Assembly (NCBI GenBank): GCA_951213105.1
Contig: OX578135.1
Location: forward strand, 164,662,750-164,726,749
Reading direction: 5' to 3'
Source of the DNA: Amaurobius ferox
Taxonomy: Eukaryota; Arthropoda; Arachnida; Araneae; Amaurobiidae
DNA: 64,000 nt
The translations under genes and the position numbers were made by a program. Positions 23,794 through 34,448 of the stretch are shown in pieces (position 1 is the stretch's first letter; every line of letters begins with the position of its first letter). Below the pieces are notes generated by a model. The model was not told where the DNA came from, ran no database searches, and was given only the letters and a program-made list of their open reading frames with translations.

Positions 23794-24042
23794 TTAAAAA
23801 GTTAGGATTAGATATAATTGTTTGTAATTAATATGGTTGGAAAAAAATATTCAAGAATGAAAATTTTCAAAACATTATTGATAACTTTCAAGACAATGAT
23901 AGTAATAGACAATGCAGGAAAAAGTTTAAAGTTTGTTGTGATTGTAAAAGAGTATTTGACTACACACATCAGGTGACACTTCCGATATTTCGACCTGACG
24001 GACTGTTACCCACATTTATATATTTTTAAAAATAGAGAATAC
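23794..24042. other. Unassigned spacer
   Basis: AT-rich sequence between the short Helitron-like element and the minus-strand R2 copy; nothing recognisable. Confidence 0.5.
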
Positions 24043-24597
24043 AAAATCCGATGTGGACAGCACATCACTTTAGCTGTAGACTCAAATTCAGTTTTTTTTT
24101 TTTTTATAATTCACTAAATTTAGTTTAATTGCGCAAAATAACACCGATAATTATTTGAAATGATACTGAATTTGCAATTATACTTCAATTTTCGTTTTCA
24201 TTTGGCAGGCGACGTGGCAAAAAACGAAAATCTTAAAATATATCAGGAACGGTTGGTCCTAAAATAATAGAGTTGGTCTTATTCTCTTCATTGTCAAGAG
24301 TTACGTATAAAACAAGCATTTAATGAATACATTTGAACACATAATCTATTATTTCAGATTTTGGTCATTTTTGCTGACCATTTCGCAAAAAAGGTAGGCA
24401 TTTTTTTTTTCCCGAATCATACCAAAATCTAATCAACACCAAAGTCACAAACTTTTATTAGGTGATTGATCTACCAACATTTAATCAGCACCAAAGTATT
24501 CCAAATTTTTATTAGGTGATTTATATATCAAATGTTTTGAAATTTGGTCAATTCGTTTTTCAGCTAGAATGGATACATACTTTTTTGCAGACCATTT

Positions 24598-24645
<48 letters not shown>

Positions 24646-24946
24646 AGCAGGTTCTTTCTTTCCGAATCATACTAAAATCTAATCAGCACCAGGGTAACCC
24701 ACAAGTGACTTATCTATCAAATTTTGTGAAATTGGGTCAATTAGATTTTCAGCTAGAGTGGCTGCATACATTGCATAGACAGACACACAAACACACAGAT
24801 AGACACACATGTAAACGTCACGCTAAAAATAGTTTTTTCGTGTTTTAGAGTACCCGAAACATGAAAATCCGTCGAAAATTTGAGTCGCGATTTTCGGCAC
24901 GATTCCAATAAGTCCCCTATACATTTCCATGTATTGCAGGGGAAAT
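24043..24946 (-). repeat. R2 repeat, minus-strand full-length-like copy
   Basis: The 3' terminus lies at left (ATCCGATGTGGACAGCACAT, reverse complement of the TGTGCTGTCCACATC ending). The 5' palindrome (CCCCTATACATTTCCATGTA and onward) lies at right. It contains the TACGTATAAAACAAGCATTT block in reverse and three diverged copies of a GCACCA-containing block. A poly-A run interrupts it. Confidence 0.7.
24600..24644 (+). repeat. Poly-A tract within R2 copy
   Basis: About 44 consecutive A inside one sub-block of the minus-strand R2 copy. Other R2 sub-blocks have only four to eight A at the same place. Confidence 0.9.
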
Positions 24947-24979
24947 AATAAAATTTTTAAAACAATTTACAAACGAAAT

Positions 24980-25307
24980 AAAAGGGGGCGCGACAGCCCA
25001 GTGGTTAGCCCGCGGGGATTGCACTTGGACGACCCGAGTTCGATTACCGCTCCTGCCCAAATTGCCGCCGTGTTCACGCGGAGTACGACCACGTTAAACA
25101 CGTGGGTCCGTAAGTCCTTACGAGAGGTTGGTGGTAGAGAAAGGAGGGTCTAAATTGGGTGGCACTTCCCGGCCGTCTAAACAGTTACCTTACACCTTCG
25201 GGTAGCTCCCGGCCACACAAATAGCTACTGTAAGCCTTCGGGTCAGTCGTGTGGTCAGGGCTTTTCACACCTTCTGGTAGGTCGGACGGTCTGGGTCGAA
25301 GAAGTAG
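24980..25307 (+). mobile_element. tRNA-derived SINE (SINE-1), full length
   Basis: A non-autonomous retroposon transcribed by RNA polymerase III. The head has an A-box-like CAGCCCAGTGG (about 24995) and a B-box-like GAGTTCGATTAC (25036-25047). The body carries two tandem diverged blocks, each ending CCTTCGGGT, and the tail ends GGACGGTCTGGGTC with a short GAA run. AAACGAAAT flanks both sides (24971-24979 and 25308-25316), a 9-bp target duplication. Short open frames across it are not genes. Relatives in this window are at 54085-54365, 31150-31209 and 58929-58983. Confidence 0.85.
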
Positions 25308-25316
25308 AAACGAAAT

Positions 25317-26239
25317 TAACATTTTACACTTCAGATATTTATTAATGATTTTAAAGCATTTTTCTTCTCTCCGTGCCTTGCGACAATGAAATGTGTTCCA
25401 AACCCGAGTATTCTCAATTACATTTTTGCTTGGATCCTTCATAATTCTAAAATTTCGTGTGTTTTCATAATATTTAGAGGAATGAAATTACTCATTATTA
25501 AAATTTCATTTGATAATTTGTAACTATTTTATTAATATATATTTCTGGAGCACTTACAAATACTATAAGCTATTTTAAAGTTCTTAATCCTCAAAGCTTT
25601 TTTAAAAATATATGATATTCTGTTTTTCTGAGAAGGAGAGGGGGGGGGGCGGGCAGAAAAGCTCCAACATTGTCCCCACCACCGCCAGACACAAACATGC
25701 TTTTCACTAAAATGTGCATTTTAAAAGCAGATATTACATATATTACCTTTATACGACTTAGATGACTACGTGAAATAGTCTAGTTTGATCAATATAGTTT
25801 ATGAAGGTAATTCGTCGAAAGTTTTCGGCAATTTGGAAGAAAGGCATTTTATTGGTTAAGTTTTTCCGAACATACGAACTTACTCAAATTGGCATTGCAG
25901 TGTAAAATTGAGAACAATTTAAATTGGCTAGTATAGTTTCAAACTCGATGCGTATACAAGCAGGTGTAAGATGGAGCCGATTGTCGAAGTTTTCGAGTAG
26001 ATTAAGAACAGAGAAGTGTCATAGATTTAACACAAACACCAAAAAAAAACTTATAATACACAATATGCAATACAGTAATCGCAATATATTTATTTATTAA
26101 CTTACAACATATCGTAATCTTATTTCTTAAAAGAAAGTCATTTATTAGAGTATAATGGTGTGGTATCTATTTATTTCTGGTTATGTGCAAGATTACTTGA
26201 TAATAGTGCACAATAAAATGACCCGCACAATAATTCTTC
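25317..26239. other. Stretch without a recognisable gene
   Basis: AT-rich, with a poly-G-like tract near 25639-25648. No supported coding region or element boundary. Confidence 0.5.
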
Positions 26240-26938
26240 GGCGTCCGCCGACAGAAACATTGCACCTGCTGCAGCAGGTGCAATGTTTCTGCCGGCGGAC
26301 GCCAATGCCTGCAAAGGGGGGTTGAACTGTTTGGGATAGAGTATGCCAAATACCTGTCTTTTCGGGAGGTTCTTCGTTTAGGATGGACGCTGTCCCACCC
26401 GTAAGCAAAAGGTTAAATGCATTTTTTTCGAAACAGAATTTTCAAAGGTCTTACATTTTTTAAATGCTCCGTGCGTCTTAATTTTTGTTTGAGATGCATG
26501 AAATTTGGCAAGAAGACACCTTTCATACTTTTTAATGAAACTGGGTATGCATTTTATAATTGGACCGTATTAAGTTCATTAAAAGTGAATAAGAACCTAA
26601 TTAAAATCATGAAAATTAAGTTTTAATGCAGAAAAATATTTTTTAAAAATTAACTTTCTAAGGGATTTAAAAAGGAATACCCAAATGTGTTCATAATGTG
26701 TTTTTGAGTGATCATAATGTAAAATGAATCAAAAATGTGAACAAATGGCACGCAAGGGGAATTTTAAAATTTTCTTTAAAAAAAAAATTAAATTATAAAA
26801 AAAATACAAAAATATAACAAAATTGAAAAAAACAATTAATGGTATTTTATATAGTAATGTTAAGAGGAATATTTATACAAATTTTCATGTTTTTAAGTCA
26901 ATAAATAAATAATATAAATTTCAACGTCCATCGTCCCC
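26240..26938. mobile_element. R4 foldback element, copy 1 (left end missing)
   Basis: The right end is CAACGTCCATCGTCCCC directly followed by TTAA (26939-26942), as in the complete copy at 62085-62884. The sequence from about 26400 to 26938 aligns with 62350-62884. At left is a nearly perfect palindrome: 32-bp arms 26240-26271 and 26272-26303, no loop, one mismatch, starting GGCGTCCGCC. The left terminal inverted repeat is not present. The 69-codon open frame inside has no recognisable product. Confidence 0.75.
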
Positions 26939-26942
26939 TTAA

Positions 26943-28700
26943 TACATTTAATTAATTTTGTGTAACGTTTGCTCTCCATTTTTTCAAAAAACATGCAACG
27001 TCTCGAGAACGGATCATGCATCGTTCTGAAATGAGTGTTATTCTATTTCTAATGAAAAATAATTGAAATAATGACTATTTTTCCTTTTTGGTTGTCATGT
27101 TTTTTAATTTAAAACATGTTCGAAAATTTGGGGATCTCCAAATGCTCGATTCCGTTTAACGAAACTGTCGGTGCCTGTATCTCAGGGAAGTGACTTTCAA
27201 TCGAAATGCGGACAACACATTTTCGGATCTGGTTTTTTTAAGAGAAATCGTCCGGTAGGTTTAATATACGAGTGATTAAAACCACCCTGTATAGAAGATG
27301 AGATTATTGTCCCAGTATTTCAATAGGTGGCGCGTTGTCTAAACAGTGAAGATCCGTGGTATGAATCTAGGTGAGGACGTTAGTTTTTTACAAAATGTTT
27401 TAGCTTAACTTTTTGCAATTTTCAGCAAAAAATTGAAACTGTTGCGCCATTATACCAAGATCAGCAAATAAATCACTATTTTTAACTCCTAATCTAGACA
27501 CAAATACCCACTGATAAAAAAAAAATGCAATCACGAAATCCATTCTTATCTTAACTTAAAAGCGCACGTTAACAGCTCGAACATGATTTCCAAGATAACA
27601 CTTAAGCCGTCGATGATGCAAACAACATTTTTTTCGATAACAACGTTACGTCTGAGCGATTCTATTGGCCGAGTGGCACATTCCCTCAACTCACAACGCA
27701 ATGCCCCGTTATCTACTTGGGATACGGAATGGCCGTAAATATCACGGATGACGTGCCTGCCATGACGTAAATGGCAGATCATATGTTTGTCAAGATAGTA
27801 GCTTCCTGGATTTATTGTCAGCCCTTCAGTTCATCTTTTTCCTCTTTTACTCCATTCGCGTCGATAAAAACCGATGCAATCTTTTTTTTTTTTCCCCACT
27901 TCGGGATTTTTCTCGTTCGTCGCATGTCGCGGGCATGGTAGGTGTTAAGAATTTTTTAAGGAAAGGTTTCCAAAGCGCCACGTTGCCAAGAGAAGATACT
28001 CTTTTGAAAGGCTGTGAGAAATTTCATAAGAAAATATTTTTTTTACCGTCGCTTGTTTCACTATTTCTAATATTTTTATAAAATGAATGCTTTACTTTTC
28101 GATAAATATTAAAAATACTACTAAGTATGTTTTAATTTTTTAAAAAGCTTATAACATCTAAACTTAGCAAAATAGCAAAAATTCCCTAAAAACTTAGCGA
28201 GATAGAAGTTAGGGACTATTTTTCATAGATTTACACGGAAACAATTTTACTGTCTAAGTTTTATATTTTTTTTTCGGTATTTCGATATATATAAGTAGTT
28301 CAATATGAAATAAAGAGTTCATTAATATTTGCTTTTGTTTTTCTTTTAAAGAGAGGAGGAGATTTTATTGGGCACTGGCCATGATGCAGAGATAGTAATA
28401 ATTTTCAAGCAGTCCTACTGTTTTCTTATCGCTGCAACATATTCTTGCATGTGCTAAAAAAAATGAACCAGGGGATAGGACCACCCATACAAATTGTAGT
28501 CCTCTAAAACCACTTATCACTGACCCCCTCCCCCTCTTTATGCTTAATTTTCCTCTTTTTGAAAGTTTTTCTCCTCCCTTAAAAAAAATATTGGGACTCT
28601 CTCTGGAACCCGATTTTCTTTTCAGCCCTGACAAGGGTTGGTCTATTATTTTTAAATTAAACCTCTTCCTGTACATTTTGGTGTTGGTTGCCCTTCTCAG
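26943..28700. other. Stretch without a supported gene
   Basis: Nothing here reaches the standard for a gene. About 27580-27790 is comparatively GC-rich with a 78-codon minus-strand frame, and 27815-28081 has an 88-codon plus-strand frame. Neither shows motifs. The 144-codon minus-strand frame at 28365-28799 is lysine- and arginine-rich and unrecognised; a host exon cannot be excluded. Confidence 0.45.
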
Positions 28701-29650
28701 TGTTTGTTGTGGACCAATGAGAAATATCCCTGTAAATAATAAAGATTTTAGCTCGAAGGGCGTTGAAGGTAAAATGATAATGCCGCTCTGACATCCCACC
28801 CTTCTCAGCCGTTTAGGGATCCGCCACGTAAATATGCGATACTCGCTTGTGATGATGAAATCTTTTATCGTGTTTTCTAAATGATTGTATGCCGGTAGAA
28901 TTTTATTCGCGCAGCATTTTATGCTGTGAACTTTTTATTCATTACATGTGGTCTCTTAGTAATATCCATGACACATTTAAGATTCCTGAAGGAGTCGTGA
29001 AGACGAGTGAATATTCCCCCTTGGTCATATCACCCCTCATCGCTCTCTTAAAAAGGATATTACAATAACCCATCTTTAAGTGTTTTCTATAAGTCACAAA
29101 GAACAGAAAATATTCAATTCCTCCCCAAGAAAAATATCAGATTCCTAGCTCGAGGAGTTGAGAGATATGACTATCATGCCATTTGGTCATACCACCTCAC
29201 CCTTTCTTACACCCTTCGGATTACATATATATTATTTCTTATTATTTACCTATGACTTACGATGAACATCTCTGAAAATTAAAAAAGGTATTGATATTAT
29301 GAATCCCTGAAAATTTTCATGTTCAGAAGTTTGCGAGATTACCCTTTTCATCTCCTTTACTGATTGGTTACAAAAATATGCTTTATGTATTTTTCCATTA
29401 CCCACGGCAGACATACCTGTAAAATTTGAGGTTCTTATCTCGTCAAGTTTTGTATATATACGATGATAATGTCTTTCCATCAGGTTCTTCTCTTGTTCCT
29501 CTCACCTATTTCGGAATAGGTTACGGAAATATTATTTCTTAGTGAGTTATATTCTACCCACCAAGAACTTCCCTCTAAAAATTCAAATTCGTAGCTTTGG
29601 GAATTGAGGAGATGTGGCAATAAATCAATGAGTCAGAGGACGTTGCCGTT
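28701..29650. repeat. Diverged tandem blocks
   Basis: Blocks with a CTGTAAA or CTAAAA start, an AGCT(C/T)GA(A/G)G-type core and a following polypyrimidine CACCCTTCT-like part recur near 28730, 29130, 29420 and 29575. Spacing is roughly 150-400 bp. Similarity is weak and read by eye. No gene is visible. Confidence 0.35.
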
Positions 29651-30530
29651 TATATACGTAGAGAGATAATATTTACAAGGAAAGTTAAATGCTATCACCT
29701 TCAATGAAATAAACATTTATTTGGCTGTACGAAAGAGTACTAGGCTGTACCTCGCGACCCAAGCCTGAAGCGGGGTGTCTAGATATATGTTTAATAATTT
29801 AGACGTTTATTCCATTAAAGTAGTAAAAAACCCAAAATATTAAAAATTAAATAATTTATGTACACGATTAAATAATTGTACAATTATACAAGTTATACCG
29901 AACAAATAGAAAATTTTGTTTGGTATAACTTGCGAATTTCTATCTCGAATTTTTTTAAATTAATTTTTCTCCTCAGACTTAACAGTCTGCCTTTGACCTA
30001 AAATGTCTCAGTACATGGATCGAAATTTCAAATTGGATCTTCGTCATGACCTAAAACAGGATTAGTTCAAGTTATGTACAAAATTTTATTAGGAATCGGC
30101 TGTGTTTTTTTGTCAACGAAACTTTCGCACACAATCAGATTTGAGTCGATGTTAAGGAAGTTAGGCTCGGAACTCGCCTCACTTAAATAAATTAATCATT
30201 CGAATAGAAAATTTTGAGATTCTCAATCGAATTCCTAAAAAAGTTATAGGTATCGTATAAAATTCATAAAAGGTAAATGTAAATTAATTTGTGTATAATT
30301 ATCCATTTTAACATACATTTTAGATTACATGTTATCAAAATACTTTTAAATTCGGTTAAGATGGGATGGGGGTGGGGACTTAGAACTTTTTAAATCTGAA
30401 ATAACAAATGCATGTAAAAAGAGGTAATTATATAATATACACGTATTAGCTTACATTCATACATTTTTTTTCGGTAATTTTAAACGATCGCATCTCTTTT
30501 TTCATCTCTTATTTATTGTATACATATTTA
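29651..30530. other. AT-rich stretch without a recognisable gene
   Basis: Contains the hairpin at 29889-29932 and otherwise only AT-rich sequence; no element termini were identified. Confidence 0.5.
29889..29932. repeat. 18-bp hairpin
   Basis: CAAGTTATACCGAACAAA (29889-29906) pairs with TTTGTTTGGTATAACTTG (29915-29932) at 17 of 18 positions, with an 8-bp loop. Confidence 0.8.
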
Positions 30531-30564
30531 TTCATTTTTAACAAAGTATGTTACAACAAAGTTG

Positions 30565-30791
30565 TTGTTGTTGTTGTTGTCGTGTCCCTAACATTACATT
30601 TAAGAAAGAATGTGTGCACTGCTTTTGTTTAGTCTAATGACCCGGGGCACCCGAAGGTAGAAGTCTGACTTCTGCCCCAAATAAGACATCACAACATCCA
30701 TACCCGCAGGCGGGACTCGAACCCGCAATCTGGCAGCCGAGCCATCACGAGGAAACGCCTGCCTCTTTGACCGCTCGGCCACCACATTGGC
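30565..30791 (-). mobile_element. tRNA(Leu/Ser)-like SINE (SINE-2)
   Basis: A 227-bp retroposon on the minus strand. The head carries A box GGCCGAGCGGTC (complement of 30769-30780) and B box GGTTCGAGTCCC (complement of 30712-30723). The boxes lie far enough apart for a long-variable-arm tRNA of the Leu/Ser type. The unrelated body ends in a CAA-repeat tail (seen as GTT at 30562-30580). A 13-bp target duplication TACAACAAAGTTG brackets it (30552-30564 and 30792-30804). The tRNA-like part is the SINE promoter, not a functional tRNA gene. Confidence 0.85.
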
Positions 30792-31149
30792 TACAACAAA
30801 GTTGAAAACTGTTTATGACTTTGTTCATTCTATCTGTCTGTCCGTTAGCACGATAACTGCCGTAAAAATGACTTAATCGAAATGAAATTTTAGTATGTTG
30901 TTCAGACGCTCTGTGGGACCTATGAGAATATAAATGAATAATATCACCCAATTAGTTTTAGACTGAACCTGGGTTGAAAAAATGAAATACATTGAACCCT
31001 ATGGGACCTAATTTTTCAAACATTTTTTAAGCGGATTTAAAATTCACAAATTGCTTCGAAAAATAAAATATATAAAAAGAATTTCAGCAAAATATATTCA
31101 GTAGTTTTTTAAATAAAAATTAAAATAATAATTACACCTCTTATATGAA

Positions 31150-31209
31150 CCGGCCGTCCAACTAGTTACTCTAAGTCCTCTGGACGAGTCGGACGGTCTG
31201 GGTCTTCAA
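31150..31209 (+). mobile_element. SINE-1 tail-only insertion
   Basis: Sixty bp matching the 3' tail of SINE-1 (CCGGCCGTCC, then GGACGAGTCGGACGGTCTGG), bracketed by a 13-bp target duplication CCTCTTATATGAA (31137-31149 and 31210-31222). The paralogous R3 unit has an uninterrupted site near 32725. This is an extreme 5' truncation, as expected from target-primed reverse transcription. Confidence 0.85.
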
Positions 31210-32729
31210 CCTCTTATATGAAGCGATCACGTGACAATTATATGAAGCGATCACGTGGCCCACTTCAAAATGAAATATGGCATCCATCTTGTCTCAAAAT
31301 CGTGATTTTTAAAGTTCTTTTTAATTCATATTGAGTGTTGTATCCGTCCTAAAACTGCTTTATTTTTGCTTAAATTCTGTGCATCTACATACTTAAACAA
31401 CGCAATTACAATATATTTGAGCTTAAATGACCATTCAAATTTGACTATTTCTACAACGAAGCCTATTTTTCACTTATGTAAAATGTAAACAGCAAAATAT
31501 GTAGAATGAGTTGTATAAGAATTGCTGCATTTCTTTAACGCAAAATTATTTAGCTCATGAAGTCTGCATAGCTGATATGAATGAAATATTCATTGATTTT
31601 ATAGAGAGAACCCAGACGATTTTTTGGCTGAAGTTTTAAGCATAGAGTTTAATTACTTGTAACTCCATGCTCTTAAGTTTTTAAATAAAATAAATTATTA
31701 TAGTATTGTGATGAATGAAATTAATGGGAAAATGTTTATATTTCGATGGCGTCATTTGAATAAATTTCATTTGTTTTTGATGAAGTTTTCAAATATAATA
31801 AATAATTGTAGTATTATGATAATGTTAAAAACATTACCGAGGAGTCAGGCGATTTATATTTAATTGATGTCATTTGAATGAAGTTCATTTTTTTTCGATG
31901 AACATTTAAGTTTTCAAATATAATAAATTAATGTAGTATTGTGATAATTTTTTAAATATTACCGAGGAATGTATCGAATTTTAGAGATGTTTAAATGAAA
32001 TTGCTTTGAAGTTGGAAAGTGTTTCATAATCAATGCTTTAAGCATGATTGATCTTTCTTGTTATCATATAAATTAGCAATCATTCCTTTAGTAGATTCAG
32101 TAATTATAAATTTAAATCCAAAAAATTAATATTATTACTTATAGTGACTTCATTAGGAATTAATTCCAAATTATCCGGATAGAAATCTATATCTACGACA
32201 TAATTGTCATTAAAAACCAAACATATCAGATCATCATACATATCTGTAAATTTTATAATCTGTTGAAGTAAAAGATTTTTCATAATGATAAAGTTATAAA
32301 TTAGCTAATATACTGCTACTACTTAGGAATAGGGCTTTATGCATGATTGATCTTTCTTGTTAACACTTTACAACATAGTTGAAAAGTGTTTATGACTTCG
32401 TTCATTCTGTCTGTCTGTCTGTTAGCATGATAACTGCCGTAAAAATGACTTTATCAAAATGAAATTTTAGTATGTTGTTCAGACGGTCTGTGGGACCTAT
32501 GGGAATATAAATGAATAATATCATCCAATTAGTTTTGGATTGAACCCGGGTTGAAAAAATGAAATACATTAAACCCTAAGGGACCTAATTTTTCAAAAAA
32601 ATTTTAAGCGAATTTAAAACTCACAAATTGCTTCGAAAGTTTTAGGAAATATTTAAATTATCCCATAAAATATATAAAAAAAATTCAGCAAAATATATTC
32701 AGTAGTTTGTTAAATGAGAATTACACCCT

Positions 32730-32802
32730 TTATATGAAGAGTTTACGTGACTGTTATATGAAGAGATCACGTGACCGTTATATGAAGAGATCACGTGACC
32801 CA
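32730..32802 (+). repeat. CACGTG-containing minisatellite
   Basis: Three tandem copies of a 24-bp unit of the type ATATGAAGAGATCACGTGAC; the first reads TTTACGTGAC. R3 unit 1 has two such copies at about 31215-31260 (ATATGAAGCGATCACGTG). Each intact unit contains the palindromic CACGTG hexamer. Short open frames through it are not genes. Confidence 0.85.
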
Positions 32803-32955
32803 CTTGAAAATAAAATATGGCATCCATCGTGTGTGAAAATCGTGATTTTTAAAGTTCTTTTTAATTCATATTTAGTGTTGTATCCGTCCTAAAACCGCTT
32901 TATTTTTGCTTAAATTCTGTGCATCTACATACTGAAACAACGCAATTACAATATA

Positions 32956-33728
32956 CACTCTATAACAAAAACCGACGCACCAAGAAAGAGTTGTCCGGTT
33001 GAGATAAAAATTGGTGGATATGAAGAACATACATAAAAAAAGAAACGATTCAAATTTCAGAACAATTTAAGGGTTTAGAGTTTGACCGTATACAAAGGGA
33101 GGAAGTCAATAAGGCATTGGTCCACCTCTGGTCTGGATGCAAGATGTCACCCGGCTTGGCATAGACTGATAAAGTTCACGGATGGTGTCCTGCGGAAGGT
33201 CTTGCCAAATTGTCTCAAACTGACGGGCTAAATCCTCAACATTCCGGGATCGTTTCAATCGCCTTCCCATAACGTCCCAAATGGCTCTATGGGAGAGAGA
33301 TCAGGAGACCTAGCTGGCCACAGAAGTGTTGGGCAAGCTTGAAGACAATTCATAGCAACACGTACAGTGTGCGGCCGGGCATTATCTTGTTGAAAAGTAA
33401 GTCCGGGGTGTCGCAAGAGGAACAGTAATACAACCGGTCGTAGAATGTTATCTACGTACCGCTGTGCTGTCAGTGTGCCAGAAATGACTACCAAAGACGT
33501 AACATATCCCCAGTCGAAATGCAATAGAAATTTTGACCACAGATTCAGAATCGCTCCTTATATACACCTGCTGAATGCGCAGTTCCGATGCGCTGGAGCT
33601 CCCACTATTTATTCATTGGACACCAAATTTTATTCATTTGCATGTTCTCTCAAAATGTCTTTGCATACGAAATTTCATTACACTCGGACAACTCCTTCTT
33701 GGTGCGTCGATTTTTTTGTTATTGAGTA
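32956..33728 (-). mobile_element. Tc1-like element, internally deleted
   Basis: A 773-bp insertion into a TA (32954-32955 and 33729-33730). Terminal inverted repeats CACTCTATAACAAAAA and the complement of TTTTTTTGTTATTGAGTA are extended by CGACGCACCAAGAA on both sides. The R3 unit 1 homologue at 31409-31420 is the empty site with a single TA. It retains only the 3' part of a transposase gene. Confidence 0.88.
33106..33524 (-). pseudogene. Tc1-like transposase, C-terminal remnant
   Basis: The remnant of a DDE transposase for TA-targeting cut-and-paste movement. The minus-strand frame from 33524 reads SGTLTAQRYVDNILRP, then TFQQDNARPH with the second catalytic aspartate, then WPARSPDLSPIE with the catalytic glutamate. 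It loses frame near 33277 and ends at 33255. The correct continuation is in another frame and stops at 33106 after a TRGGPMPY end. The helix-turn-helix and the first aspartate are absent, removed by the deletion that shortened the element. The product cannot be active; the copy could have moved only with transposase from elsewhere. It belongs to a different lineage from the remnant at 5340-6379. Confidence 0.9.
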
Positions 33729-34448
33729 TATTTGAGTTTAAATGATCATCCAACTTTGATTATTTCTACAACGAAGCCTAATTTTTACTTATGGAGAATG
33801 TAAACACCAAAAGATGTAGAATGAGTTGTATAAGAATTGCTGCATTTCTTTAAAGCAAAATTATTTAGCTCATGGAGTCTGCAATATAGCTGATATAAAT
33901 GAAAAATTCATTGATTTTACACAGAGAAGAAGACGATTTTTTCGATGAAGTTTTAAGCATAGAGCTAAATTACTTGTACCTCCATGGTTTTAAGCTTTCA
34001 AATAAAATAAATTATTATAGTATTGTGATGACTGAAAGAAATGGAAACAAGTTATGAATGAAATGCTGCTTTTATAGAGAGGAGCCAGGCGATTTATATT
34101 TCGATGACGTCATTTGAATAAAGTTCATTTGTTTTCGATGAAGTTTTCAAATATAATAAATTATTGTAGTATTATGATAATTTTAAAAATATTACCGAGG
34201 AATGTATCGCATTTTAGAGATGTTTAAATCTGGCAATTTATATTTGAATGCCGTCATTGGAATGAAGTTCATATTTTTCGATGAAGTTTTAAGTTTTTAA
34301 ATATAATATATTAATGCAGTGCTGTGATAATTTTAAAAATATTACCAAGGAATGTATCGCATTTTAGAGATGTTTAAATAAAATTGCACTGAAGTTGGAA
34401 AGTGTTTCATAATCAATGCTTTATGCATGATTGATCTTTTTTGTTAAT

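Larger units (their letters stand above)
30531..32365 (+). repeat. R3 tandem unit 1
   Basis: The first of two direct repeats. The head is ACAACAAAGTTGAAAACTG followed by a CTGT-rich tract and CACGATAACTGCCGTAAAAA. The centre has AAAATCGTGATTTTTAAAG, and the 3' half consists of three diverged roughly 130-bp sub-repeats (AATATAATAAATTATTGTAG type). The end is GCATGATTGATCTTTCTTGT, present at about 32042 and again at about 32342. It is interrupted by a SINE and by a SINE tail. No coding region is apparent. Confidence 0.7.
32366..34448 (+). repeat. R3 tandem unit 2
   Basis: The direct repeat of unit 1, beginning TACAACATAGTTGAAAAGTG and ending TGCATGATTGATCTTTTTTG. It carries the CACGTG minisatellite in three copies and a deleted Tc1 element, and otherwise follows unit 1 including its 130-bp sub-repeats. 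Confidence 0.7.

Noticed and set aside
27320..27400. Another tRNA-like promoter (TGGCGCGTTGTCTAA and GGTATGAATCT)
   Set aside because: The boxes are poor matches, no target duplication was found, and no second copy is visible in the window.
30700..30791. A tRNA(Leu/Ser) gene on the minus strand
   Set aside because: A and B boxes are present, but the unit continues into an unrelated body with a CAA tail and a 13-bp target duplication, so it is a SINE head.
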